From assembly GCA_934047225.1 (NCBI GenBank), contig OW204012.1, positions 11,408,001 through 11,472,000 on the forward strand: DNA of 64,000 nt, read 5' to 3'. The position numbers and the translations under genes were made by a program. Positions 58,001 through 64,000 of this stretch are shown here, one piece after another. Below the pieces are notes generated by a model that ran no database searches, had not been told where the DNA came from, and was given only the letters and a program-made list of their open reading frames with translations. Position 1 is the stretch's first letter. Each line of letters opens with the position of its first letter. Source of the stretch: Ypsolopha sequella (Eukaryota; Arthropoda; Insecta; Lepidoptera; Ypsolophidae).

Positions 58001-61000
58001 TAAAACGTGTAACAGAAAGGTGTAACCATAATATATTTGAAGAGCTTATTCAGTCAATGGTATAGAACAACTTTTACTATGGAATAAAACCTGTATCTCG
58101 AAAAAAAAAAACTACTGTTTCATAGAAAAATGCAATGTCGCTCGGTCGAAATGTATGGAAGGGCAGATTTTTTTTTTTGAGATTTCAGGGTTAGCTCCTT
58201 AGTAAAAGTTGTTCTATGCCATGGTCTGAATAAGCTCTTCAAATATGGTTACACCTTTTTGTTACACGTTGTATATATACAATATATATATTGCTACATA
58301 AATTAAATAAACCTTTAATTTAGTTCATGTAAATTTATTATTTTATTACATATAATTTTTATAAGATTAAATTTGACGTGTTAAAAGTGTATTTTATATA
58401 CCTACTTTGTAAAATAAATTATTTGAATTTGAGTGGTCGTTTATTAAGACGTCTTTTTATTTCCCAGCGAAGAAAATGCACTCGATGATGCCGATGATAT
58501 TCCACATTGGCGCCACGTCCACGTGGATGATTCTGACCGCCATCATGGCGACCAAGTCTGTCGCCATCGGGATGCTCCTGCTTGTCTTCAAGATTGCCGT
58601 CGGCGCTGCTAAGGTAAGCAACGCAATGTGGAAAACAGAAAATTATTTGACAAGCCGGAATCGATTCCGGGACCTCTCAATCTGCCCAGAGAACTAATTA
58701 GGCCGCTCTATCCCTGCTTCTGCCCCGCTTTCTGTATGCCTTCATCCATCAGCCTAGTTCGTCCACTGCTGGATATAACCCTTTCCAGGACTTTGCCACT
58801 CCCGGCGGTCATCCTGGAAGAATTGCCCATACTCACACACGCTGGTCAGGCGGGTTGGTGAGCGCATTGCCGGAACCCTCGCACCAGTGACGCCGCTGCC
58901 CATCACCAGACTGTTCCATATAAGGCCCGGCTATTAGGGATGGATATACCGCCATCCATCGGTCCCAGGCATGGTGGGCCTCCTGGTTTTTTGCCTGTGA
59001 GCTGTCCTTTTACTCTCCCCCGAATTACTTCGAGGGGGTCTCCAAGTAAGATGGTGGTACCTCTACAGTCGAGCCCGGCATCAGCTCTACCACCTTGTAT
59101 GCCTTAGCATAGACTAAATATTACTACGTATAGACTACCAGTTCCCACACATCAGTTTGTAGCCACAAAAAAGGTGTAAAATTCTAACAAAATCTAGATG
59201 GCGTTGCTAAATCCTCTAACGAACACGATGCTTAAAAAATACCTAGGTGCCTCTAGTGGCACAGCGATGTCACGTAACATAAAAATAATTCCTACAAAAA
59301 GTACAAAGAAAAATTGAGTCTATAAACCAGCCAGCCTCCATAGAGGAGTGTGCTCGAACAACGCTGCATGTTATATTATGGCGAAAGTTATCTAATGATG
59401 GAACAATGCAAATCTTTGTAACATACATCGTTATGTGTTCTATGATCGTTGTTCAACTGTATGCCAACGTTTGACTGCTGCTAAACTTCACTATTATTAT
59501 GACTGTAAAACAAAACTCAGTTTCAAACAATGCCAGTGTTGACGGACACCATTTTTCCATCATTAGATAACTTTCGCCAAAATTTAACATACATCGTTAT
59601 TCAACTGTATGTCAACGTTTGACTGCTGCTAAACTTCACTATTATTATGACTGTAAAACAAAACTCAGTTTCAAACAATGCCAGTGTTGACGGACACCAT
59701 TTTTCCATCATTAGATAACTTTCGCCAAAATGTAACATACATCGTTGTTCAACTGTATGCCAACGTTTGACTGCTGCTAAACTTCACTATTATTATGACT
59801 GTAAAACAAAACTCAGTTTCAAACAATGCCAGTGTTGACGGACACCATTTTTTCATCATTAGATAACTTTCGCCAAAATTTAACATACATCGTTATTCAA
59901 CTGTATGTCAACGTTTGACTGCTGCTAAACTTCACTATTATTATGACTGTAAAACAAAACTCAGTTTCAAACAATGCCAGTGTTGACGAACACCATTTTT
60001 CCATCATTAGATAACTTTCGCCAAAATACAGCGTTGTTCGAGCACACGCCTCTTTTCTAATGAGATGGAGATTCATTCATTCATATTCATTCGCTCATTC
60101 ATGCACTGTCTACTGTTTGTTTGTAATACTTTCATTTTAACAAGCTAGACTTGGTCCGCCAAAATTGTCTCAAACATTTCTCATATTTTTTGCCGAAATT
60201 ACTTTCAGTTTTTTACACGGCTTATGCTTAAGGGGCAGGTAGTTTCCAACGACCTTGAGTCGACCTGTATCGGTACAAATATCGACAGAAACCATATGAA
60301 GAGTACATGGAAAGAACAAGGAATGTCACATCGTAAAGAAGGGCTATAATAAATGTGTAAAAAATTAAAAATTAAAAAAATTTTCGTTTGTTAAAAGGCA
60401 AAGTAACACCTTAAAACAGAGTTTAGGGAAAATGAACATACAATCTTACCAAGTGAAAAAAAATACATATGCAAATTATCCCCACATTTATTTTAGCCCG
60501 AAAATAAAAGATCTATTAATAGTAGTCTATGCTACAAGGGCGAAAAGGAATAAATTACGAGGACGATTTAACCGAGTAATTTATTGCTTTTACGCCCGTG
60601 TATCATACTACGTTTTTCAATGCATAGTGTGAGGAAATAAAACAAATATAATCTTGTGCACTTTAAATTATGATTGGCTAAAAAGGACTGTATCCAGAGC
60701 CGTTAAACAGTGGGAAAAAAAAGTATAACATTTATGGTACCCAGGAAAGGCTGCAGGTTAGCCAACCATTGTAAATCAATTAAAAAAATAATAATAATAA
60801 AGCCCTAGGACAAAATAATTGACTTTCTGTTCGGTTTTGATGCAAAAAAATGGGCCTTTACGAGCACTTGCATTGAAAAGTTATTTATACATTAATTCTA
60901 GCCCTTCCTTACGATGTGACATTCCTTGTTTTTTCCCTGTACTCTTCATATTGAAATAACGTTTATATCAACGCACCACTGCATTACGATGTCGTCGTTG

Positions 61001-63996
61001 GATCTCCGGATAGCGCAAAATAGGAGAAAATAATACTTTTCCACATGGACGCGATAGACGGAAAAAAAATTACATAAATGATTTTTCTAAGCAATATTTT
61101 CCTTGTATTTTAGTGCAAGGACCATACAAACACCATCAGTTTGTTCAAATAAATAAGCAATTTTACTTAATTTTAGTCCGAAAACAGCTTGACTTTGAAC
61201 AATATTTTCATGCTGTTTCTTATACGCAAGAATAATTTCCTTAAATCACTTTGTTATTTGTAGCTTAACCAACAATATATTTTTTTTTCATAATTTTTAA
61301 ACATACCGTTTAAGAGAAATAACTTTATCAATAGAGTAATTTTCGGATGACGCTGGGAAGAGGCGCCTTAATAAAACGGTAAAACTGGCAGGTAGTTACA
61401 TTTTTTGTAGGTTTAAGGCGCTACAGTAAAAAAAATTACACTTTTAGAACTTGTGTATCTACTTTAGTAATGAAGGTATTATTTTGATAAAATAGAATAT
61501 TATTTTTGGAATCTTTTTCTAGGGATCTGTTAAACAGAAACGCGATTGGAGAAATTCGGCTCGATAAAAATATTTATTGAAATGAGATCCTTTTCAACAC
61601 CATTTCTCCTGATTCGACAATTTGGAATGACATATGGACTACGATTATATTTGATTAGATGGGTTTTAACAGTATCTAGGACCTGCCCCTATTCTGTATC
61701 TTAAGTTGACAACTGCACAGGGTGCCTATCGTCAAAAACATAGATAAAAACTAAACTTTTAAAATTGCTTTTAGTGGGTATTGAACTATTTACGAACTGT
61801 GTCGTCACTTCAAATGCTAACATGCCCTTAGACAATCGGAATTCGATAGTATATCTATGTTTTTGATGATAGACACCCAGTCCAGAAGGCAACTAGAGAT
61901 ACATAATAGGCCCGCTGGTTAAACGAAATTTTGATGGTGACTTGAGTACATTTTAATATTAATAAAAAACTGACATTTTGCTACTTTTACTCAAATCCGC
62001 CCCTCTCGCACTGAGTATTTTTTCGCATATACCTAGAGTAATAGAGACGCTAAAACGTTTACATATCGCCTTAAGAAACAGAATAAATTATGTGTTTCAA
62101 TATTAAGACTGATATTTGATATGAATAACTGTCAGATTCTGCTATCGTGTTCCACTTAAAAAGTGTATAATTTTTTGTCTAGCTCTAAGTATCTAGTTAT
62201 CACAAAGACTGCAAATTGCGATATTATGGATAGCGGGTTATCGCGTGACGGCACAAACTTTAGCACAAGCAATTGTTTGTATATATAGTGGATTCAGTAT
62301 TAACTGACGCGTTACCACTTGAACATAGACAATAAGGTTCACGTGAGAAAAGGGTCTTGCAGAAAACCAGTGCTGTGGTAAAAATGTTGCATTAAAAATA
62401 TCCCGGGCATTATTTTTTTTTTTTTTTTGCTAAGCATGTTCCCTTTTTTCGCCACCAATTTCACGAAATACATTGTAGAATAAATAAAAAAAATTGTTAG
62501 TATTGCTTCTAGACATAGAATACCTAGTTATAGCACAATCAATTATTTATTTACGTTATATTTATGTGGGTGGTACTAACTTTTTGGGCATCTGAAATTA
62601 ACATCCAAACTCCTCCGCCTCAACCTTCTTGTCTTAATGAACGGTTTTTGTTCCCAGCTGGCGTCATTCTTCACGCTGATGAAGGAGAAGAAGCACGACC
62701 ACCACCACGCCTGGTCCTGGTCTCCGCCCCCCCACTATGAGCATCATCACGGTAATTGAGACACGGTTGTCAAATCCTTTTTAGACACTATGTTTTATGC
62801 CGTTGAGATAAATATTAATTACTATTTTTGTCCGCCTAGTTAATATCTGCTACATTTATTTATTTTATTTATTTGCCATGCCTACGACCCCTCAGCCACG
62901 CGGTGAGACCGATATTTAAAAAAAAATTGTCTCTGGCGCAGTCTGTCAATAACATGGAGCAATTAAGAACAGAAGTTGGTGTATGAATGGAGCCATGTTA
63001 CGATCAATGGTGTCATAACGTCACAAAAGGGGGCGATTGTAATTGGTGACATGTGCTCTGTGATTGGTGGAACGGCGGAGCAAACCTTTCCCGTACCTCT
63101 GCCTTCCACCCCGCGCAGTTCACACAGTTTTTTTTAGAGAAATGAACTTTGGGCAACTCCCCTTCTTAATTGTTCCTTAGTCAATAACAATTTTTGCATG
63201 CCATCATCATTATCAATGAGAGATCTTGTGAACTCTTGCATGACCACTCTGTCATTTCCATTTATTTTAAACTTATTTCTTTTGTTTATTTATTAGTATT
63301 AAAACAACAAAAAAATATTACTCGATATATTTCAGCCCTCGGTATGGGGCCGTCATCATTGGACTATACCGAGGGTCGAAATATATCGAGTAATATTTTT
63401 TAATTGTTTTAATACTAATAAATAAACAAAAGAAATAAATACAGCTTTTATTAAACTTTTATTAATTTAACAGCAGTTAAAGATACGTGGATGAATAAAA
63501 CACTAGTACTGTTTCACAAACTATTAAGTCACTATTTCCCAACTAGTTTCACCTTATCGGCATTATCAGGGGATGATTTATATGTAATACATACCCCACA
63601 AACACTGCGTATAGATGGAATACACGAAATGTGTGAGATATGTAAAAAAAAACATCCCTTGATAACGCCGATAAGGCGAAACTATTTGGGAAATATTGAA
63701 ATAATGTGTAAAACAGTACAACTGTTTTATTCATCCATGATGATGTTTCACCAAGAGCCGACAACCGCAAGTATTGACTTTGTCAAAGATAGTTTCTTTT
63801 AACAAAGGTAAAGCAGGCGCCATTTTTTTTACGTTAAAAACATTAAACAAATCGACTAACAATTTTCTAATATTTCTTTCCTTACTTTCTAAGTAGCTAG
63901 TTCAACTAACAAAATCTTATTCAATGTTCTAAAACCAAAATATAATAATCATTCTGGTGCTCAAATCTATTAAATTTTCTTGCAGGTGGTTACTAG
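48841..63996 (+). CDS. Four-exon gene for a small Osiris/DUF1676-like secreted or membrane protein
   Basis: Exons 48841-49084, 58468-58613, 62658-62751 and 63986-63996 join to 495 nt, giving 164 residues plus stop. Introns start GTAAGT, GTAAGC and GTAATT and end CCCAG, CCCAG and TGCAG; phases (1, 0, 1) agree throughout. Residues 1-20 (MEFRFLFSFLFLLAAIDFSK) look like a signal peptide. About 20-81 is a charged, probably helical stretch. A basic step (SKKM) precedes a hydrophobic segment, about 88-138. The tail has His clusters (HDHHH, HYEHHH) and PPP and ends GGY. A signal peptide followed by a hydrophobic segment and a His-rich tail resembles insect Osiris proteins (DUF1676), linked to cuticle and vesicle traffic, but at 164 residues it is shorter than usual and I see no AQxLAY motif. 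Exons 2 and 3 are GC-rich, exon 1 AT-rich. Family assignment is inference; the gene structure is well supported. A missed small exon in the first intron cannot be excluded. Confidence 0.82.
49110..49260 (-). repeat. LINE 3' end with (GATA)n tail
   Basis: TAGATAGATAGATAGATAAA followed by ACTTTATTCAATGCTTCTTA, an inverted tail and poly(A)-signal region, immediately after exon 1. Confidence 0.55.
49363..49925. mobile_element. Foldback element F1 split by a TTAA MITE
   Basis: Ends AAGCCAATTCTGAAGGCTTA and its inverse, about 157 bp without the insertion. The second copy, 50398-50566, is intact. Confidence 0.85.
49441..49847 (+). mobile_element. TTAA-flanked MITE T1, full length, nested in F1
   Basis: 407 bp, starts GAGGCTATGCGAATTTTATT, ends TTTCGCATATCGCC, TTAA on both sides (49437-49440, 49848-49851). 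The paralogous copy of F1 contains only one TTAA at the same place. Confidence 0.9.
50129..50197 (+). repeat. tRNA-like sequence
   Basis: A box TAGCTCAAGGGTAGA and a perfect B box GGTTCGATTCC. Acceptor arms do not pair. Probably a tRNA-derived SINE head or pseudogene. Confidence 0.5.
50198..50351. mobile_element. Foldback MITE F2 (about 154 bp)
   Basis: Ends ACCGCGTAATTCTCATTTTC and, inverted, ACCGCGTAATTCTCATTTGT. A second copy in opposite orientation is at 55597-55753. Confidence 0.85.
50398..50566. mobile_element. Foldback F1, intact copy
   Basis: Inverted relative to 49363-49925. The junction ACAGTCCTTAAGAGTTAAGA is the unoccupied TTAA site. Confidence 0.88.
50660..50930 (-). repeat. 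Dispersed repeat R2, inverted copy
   Basis: Runs from GGTTCCGTACCCCAAGGGTA to CGAGTCCGACTCGCACTTGT. Confidence 0.75.
51065..51395. repeat. Inverted repeat, arms about 33 bp
   Basis: CTTCGACCAAAATAAAATAA (51077) pairs with the inverse near 51360-51390. The spacer has (TCTG)n-like sequence near 51165. Confidence 0.55.
51472..51880. mobile_element. Foldback element F3, arms about 160 bp
   Basis: Left arm from GGTCGGTGTTCCGAGATT, right arm ends AATCTCGGAACTCCGACTC; arms are similar but not identical. CTTAAG borders the right end and CTAAG the left, suggesting a worn TTAA site. Confidence 0.75.
52735..52780 (+). ncRNA. Hammerhead-ribozyme-like core, copy 1
   Basis: In order: stem I strand ATTCGA (52735-52740), CTGATGA (52741-52747), stem II GGCCC/GGGCC with loop CGTACCGA, GAAA (52767-52770), TATA (52771-52774), stem I strand TCGAGT (52775-52780). 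With the last A of GAAA, ATAT is self-complementary, so stem III could form between two molecules as in minimal dimeric hammerheads. One extra C between CTGATGA and stem II departs from the canonical fold. Self-cleavage is inference. Confidence 0.5.
52880..53590. mobile_element. Element with about 55-bp inverted ends, hosting a SINE
   Basis: TTGCGGAGAAATCCTAGTTC at left pairs with the inverse at 53513-53585. The (ATGG)n SINE (53048-53418) occupies its middle. Confidence 0.7.
53048..53418 (-). mobile_element. (ATGG)n-tail SINE, full-length inverted copy
   Basis: From the (ATCC)n tail to CATCAGCTCTCCCACCT. Target duplication not clear. Confidence 0.8.
53583..54053. mobile_element. hAT-like element (CAGTGTTGT ends)
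   Basis: CAGTGTTGTCATTGTAA at left, inverse of CAGTGTTGTTATTCATAC at right, GCCGTAT blocks near both ends. I could not confirm an 8-bp duplication. It abuts the previous element. Confidence 0.55.
54210..54772. mobile_element. hAT-like element with GC-rich ends, hosting an H2 fragment
   Basis: CAGTTCCGTCTTTTCCATAA and the inverse of CAGGGTCGTCTTAGGCCATG share CGTCTT and later G/C blocks. Flanks GTTGTAGA and ATTTTAGA match in 6 of 8. An H2 fragment (about 54332-54508) lies inside. Confidence 0.6.
54930..55450 (-). mobile_element. Helitron-like H2 element, inverted copy
   Basis: Begins CTAGCGACCCGCCCCAGCTT (reverse of a CTAG 3' end) and runs to AAGCGACTTTGTTTTATACT. Shows an unoccupied site (TTGCTTAATCGCTTCG) for the T2 MITE. 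Confidence 0.7.
55489..55990 (-). mobile_element. Short Helitron with nested foldback F2
   Basis: Reads, inverted, from AACTTTCGCATTTATAATTA to ACGCGGGCGAAGCCACGG and CTAG. F2 (55597-55753) splits it. Confidence 0.65.
55597..55753. mobile_element. Foldback MITE F2, second copy
   Basis: CTACCGCGTAATTCTCATTT at the left and its inverse at the right, orientation opposite to 50198-50351. Confidence 0.85.
55975..56025. repeat. GGGAT-rich simple repeat
   Basis: Irregular GGGATGGGATGTGATGGGAT run. Confidence 0.7.
56090..56640. other. No confident gene
   Basis: A plus-strand open frame (56093-56326) includes GATGACTTTGATCTCAATGA, with no recognisable domain. The rest is AT-rich intron. Confidence 0.35.
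56718..56763 (-). ncRNA. Hammerhead-ribozyme-like core, copy 2
   Basis: Minus strand: ATTCGA, CTGATGA, GGCCC/GGGCC with loop CATACCGA, GAAA, TATA, TCGAAT. Stem I is fully paired here, while copy 1 has one G-U pair. Flanking sequence on both sides is shared with copy 1 (AATCAAAAGCTC downstream), so these are two members of one repeat family. Confidence 0.5.
57255..57492 (+). mobile_element. Retroelement 3' fragment (GAATTT-tail family), no tail
   Basis: Contains GGCCGGGTCTCCGGTATGGG but stops before the GAATTT tail. Confidence 0.65.
57513..57750. mobile_element. MITE-B, uninterrupted copy
   Basis: Palindromic body and both ends present; the junction GATCCAAGATACTGATCACT is intact. Confidence 0.8.
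57775..57995. repeat. 99-bp-arm palindrome of family B
   Basis: Arms 57775-57873 and 57897-57995 differ at three positions around a 23-base loop. Each arm holds CTTGATAATGCCGTAAGGCG then AAACCGGTTGG: a degenerate hammerhead-like box, a GCC/GGC stem with GTAA loop, GAAA, and the self-complementary ACCGGT. Confidence 0.88.
58001..58275. mobile_element. Foldback element, arms about 80 bp
   Basis: CGTGTAACAGAAAGGTGTAA at the left pairs with AGGTGTAACCATATTTGAAG read inverted at the right. Confidence 0.75.
58285..58432 (+). mobile_element. Retroelement 3' end, just before exon 2
   Basis: Ends AAATTATTTGAATTTGAG, 35 bp upstream of the exon 2 acceptor. Confidence 0.7.
58468..58613 (+). CDS. Exon 2 of the Osiris-like gene (hydrophobic segment)
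   Basis: A pyrimidine-rich tract ending CCCAG precedes 58468. The first two bases complete Ser82, then 48 codons follow to K130, and the donor GTAAGC starts at 58614. The peptide holds a hydrophobic run rich in Ile, Met, Leu and Ala (MILTAIMATKSVAIGMLLLV) that may insert in a membrane. Its GC-rich third positions stand out from the AT-rich intron on both sides, good evidence of coding constraint. Confidence 0.88.
58743..59095 (-). mobile_element. (ATGG)n-tail SINE with 10-bp TSD
   Basis: Flanked by TGTATGCCTT (58733-58742, 59096-59105). Full length, inverted. Confidence 0.9.
59342..60053. mobile_element. TIR element with an internal 148-bp tandem array
   Basis: Inverted ends of about 55 bp (AGAGGAGTGTGCTCGAACAA and partner) enclose four units starting at 59451, 59599, 59747 and 59895, exactly 148 bp apart. 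Units 1 and 3 read GTTCAACTGTATGCC, units 2 and 4 ATTCAACTGTATGTC. No transposase. Confidence 0.88.
60232..61160 (+). repeat. TTAA-adjacent repeat interrupted by a 650-bp element
   Basis: Counterpart of 42315-42560. TTAA at 60228-60231. Confidence 0.7.
60298..60947. mobile_element. 650-bp element with about 50-bp inverted ends, ATAT duplication
   Basis: GAAGAGTACATGGAAAGAAC and inverse of GAAGAGTACAGGGAAAAAAC, flanked by ATAT (60294-60297, 60948-60951). The paralog at 42380 reads ATATTGAAATAACG, the empty site. Confidence 0.85.
61416..62070 (-). mobile_element. TTAA-flanked MITE T4 hosting a MITE-A copy
   Basis: TTAA at 61412-61415 and 62071-62074; ends GGCGCTACAGTAAAAAAAAT and inverse GGCGATATGTAAACG. 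MITE-A (61689-61910) is nested. Confidence 0.8.
61689..61910. mobile_element. MITE-A copy nested in T4
   Basis: Both ends present (CTATTCTGTATCTTAAGTTG at left), 222 bp. Confidence 0.85.
62658..62751 (+). CDS. Exon 3 of the Osiris-like gene (His-rich tail)
   Basis: The acceptor TTCCCAG ends at 62657. Thirty-one codons plus one base follow, and the donor GTAATT starts at 62752. The peptide begins LASFFTLMKEKK, ending the hydrophobic part, and continues with HDHHHAWSWSPPPHYEHHHG. Such His/Pro/aromatic tails are common in insect cuticle-associated proteins. Confidence 0.85.
62860..63190. other. Intronic sequence, mixed composition
   Basis: A TTTATTTATTTTATTTATTT start resembling an inverted LINE tail, then fairly GC-rich sequence to 63120 (AACGGCGGAGCAAACC). 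No open frame of note. Confidence 0.4.
63316..63400. repeat. Head-to-head pair of partial hammerhead-like repeats
   Basis: A hairpin joining two inverted copies of the same family as 52735: TTACTCGATATATTTCAGCC on the left and GGGTCGAAATATATCGAGTA on the right. The left copy keeps ATGATGA plus stem II; the right one lacks the CTGATGA box. Neither looks functional. Confidence 0.6.
63485..63745. repeat. Family B palindrome, diverged arms
   Basis: Arms about 63491-63577 and 63650-63741. On the minus strand the left arm has CCTGATAATGCCGATAAGGT then GAAACTAGTTGGG; the right arm, plus strand, has TTGATAACGCCGATAAGGCG then AAACTATTTGGG. Open frames through it are artefacts. Confidence 0.8.
63986..63996 (+). 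CDS. Exon 4 of the Osiris-like gene (last two residues and stop)
   Basis: A T-rich tract ending TTGCAG precedes 63986. The split Gly codon is completed, then Gly, Tyr and TAG (63994-63996). The 3' UTR lies beyond the window. Because only 11 coding bases are present this exon is the least certain, though phase and acceptor fit well. Confidence 0.7.
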
Positions 63997-64000
63997 CGAT

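Overview
This window looks like a stretch of a lepidopteran (moth or butterfly) genome. The inference rests on the AT-rich background, short Helitrons ending in CTAG, TTAA-flanked MITEs, LINE 3' ends with (GAATTT)n tails, a SINE with an (ATGG)n tail, mariners and a Bel-Pao element. No bacterial or viral gene organisation, CRISPR array or rRNA gene is visible. The window is almost wholly repeats inserted into one another.

One gene is well supported. It has four exons on the + strand (48841-49084, 58468-58613, 62658-62751, 63986-63996). They join in frame to a 164-residue protein with a signal peptide, a long hydrophobic segment and a His-rich tail, resembling a small Osiris/DUF1676-type secreted or membrane protein. 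Its introns (about 9.4, 4.0 and 1.2 kb) are filled with mobile elements, and a hAT element ends 147 bp before the start codon. A second, weaker candidate is a two-exon mini-gene (11016-11073 + 13044-13126).

Layout. 1-3.9 kb: a giant inverted repeat with 1.56-kb arms. 3.9-5.3 kb: a satellite with a 241-245 bp period. 5.3-10 kb: MITEs, a hAT MITE with 8-bp TSD, a GC-rich island and a TA-flanked element inside a TTAA MITE. 10-13.6 kb: the candidate mini-gene and hairpins. 14.2-17.1 kb: an internally deleted Bel-Pao element with near-identical LTRs, sitting in the tail of a LINE (to 18 kb). 18-30 kb: Helitron-like copies, foldbacks, a pogo-type MITE and LINE tails. 30-31.3 kb: a decayed mariner. 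31.7-32.5 kb: a palindromised LINE end. 32.9-43 kb: SINEs, one split by a hAT element, and more MITEs. 43.8-45.1 kb: a better-preserved mariner. 45-48.7 kb: a TTAA MITE and a hAT element carrying a LINE. 48.8-64 kb: the gene, with SINEs, foldbacks, a 148-bp tandem array inside a TIR element, and palindromic repeats carrying hammerhead-ribozyme-like cores.

The observation I rate highest is that last family. Two copies have CTGATGA, a GC-rich stem, GAAA, a self-complementary ATAT and a closing 6-bp stem I. A related palindromic family has degenerate versions with self-complementary stem III candidates. Several insertions can be dated relative to one another because a paralogous copy of the host repeat in this same window shows the empty target site.
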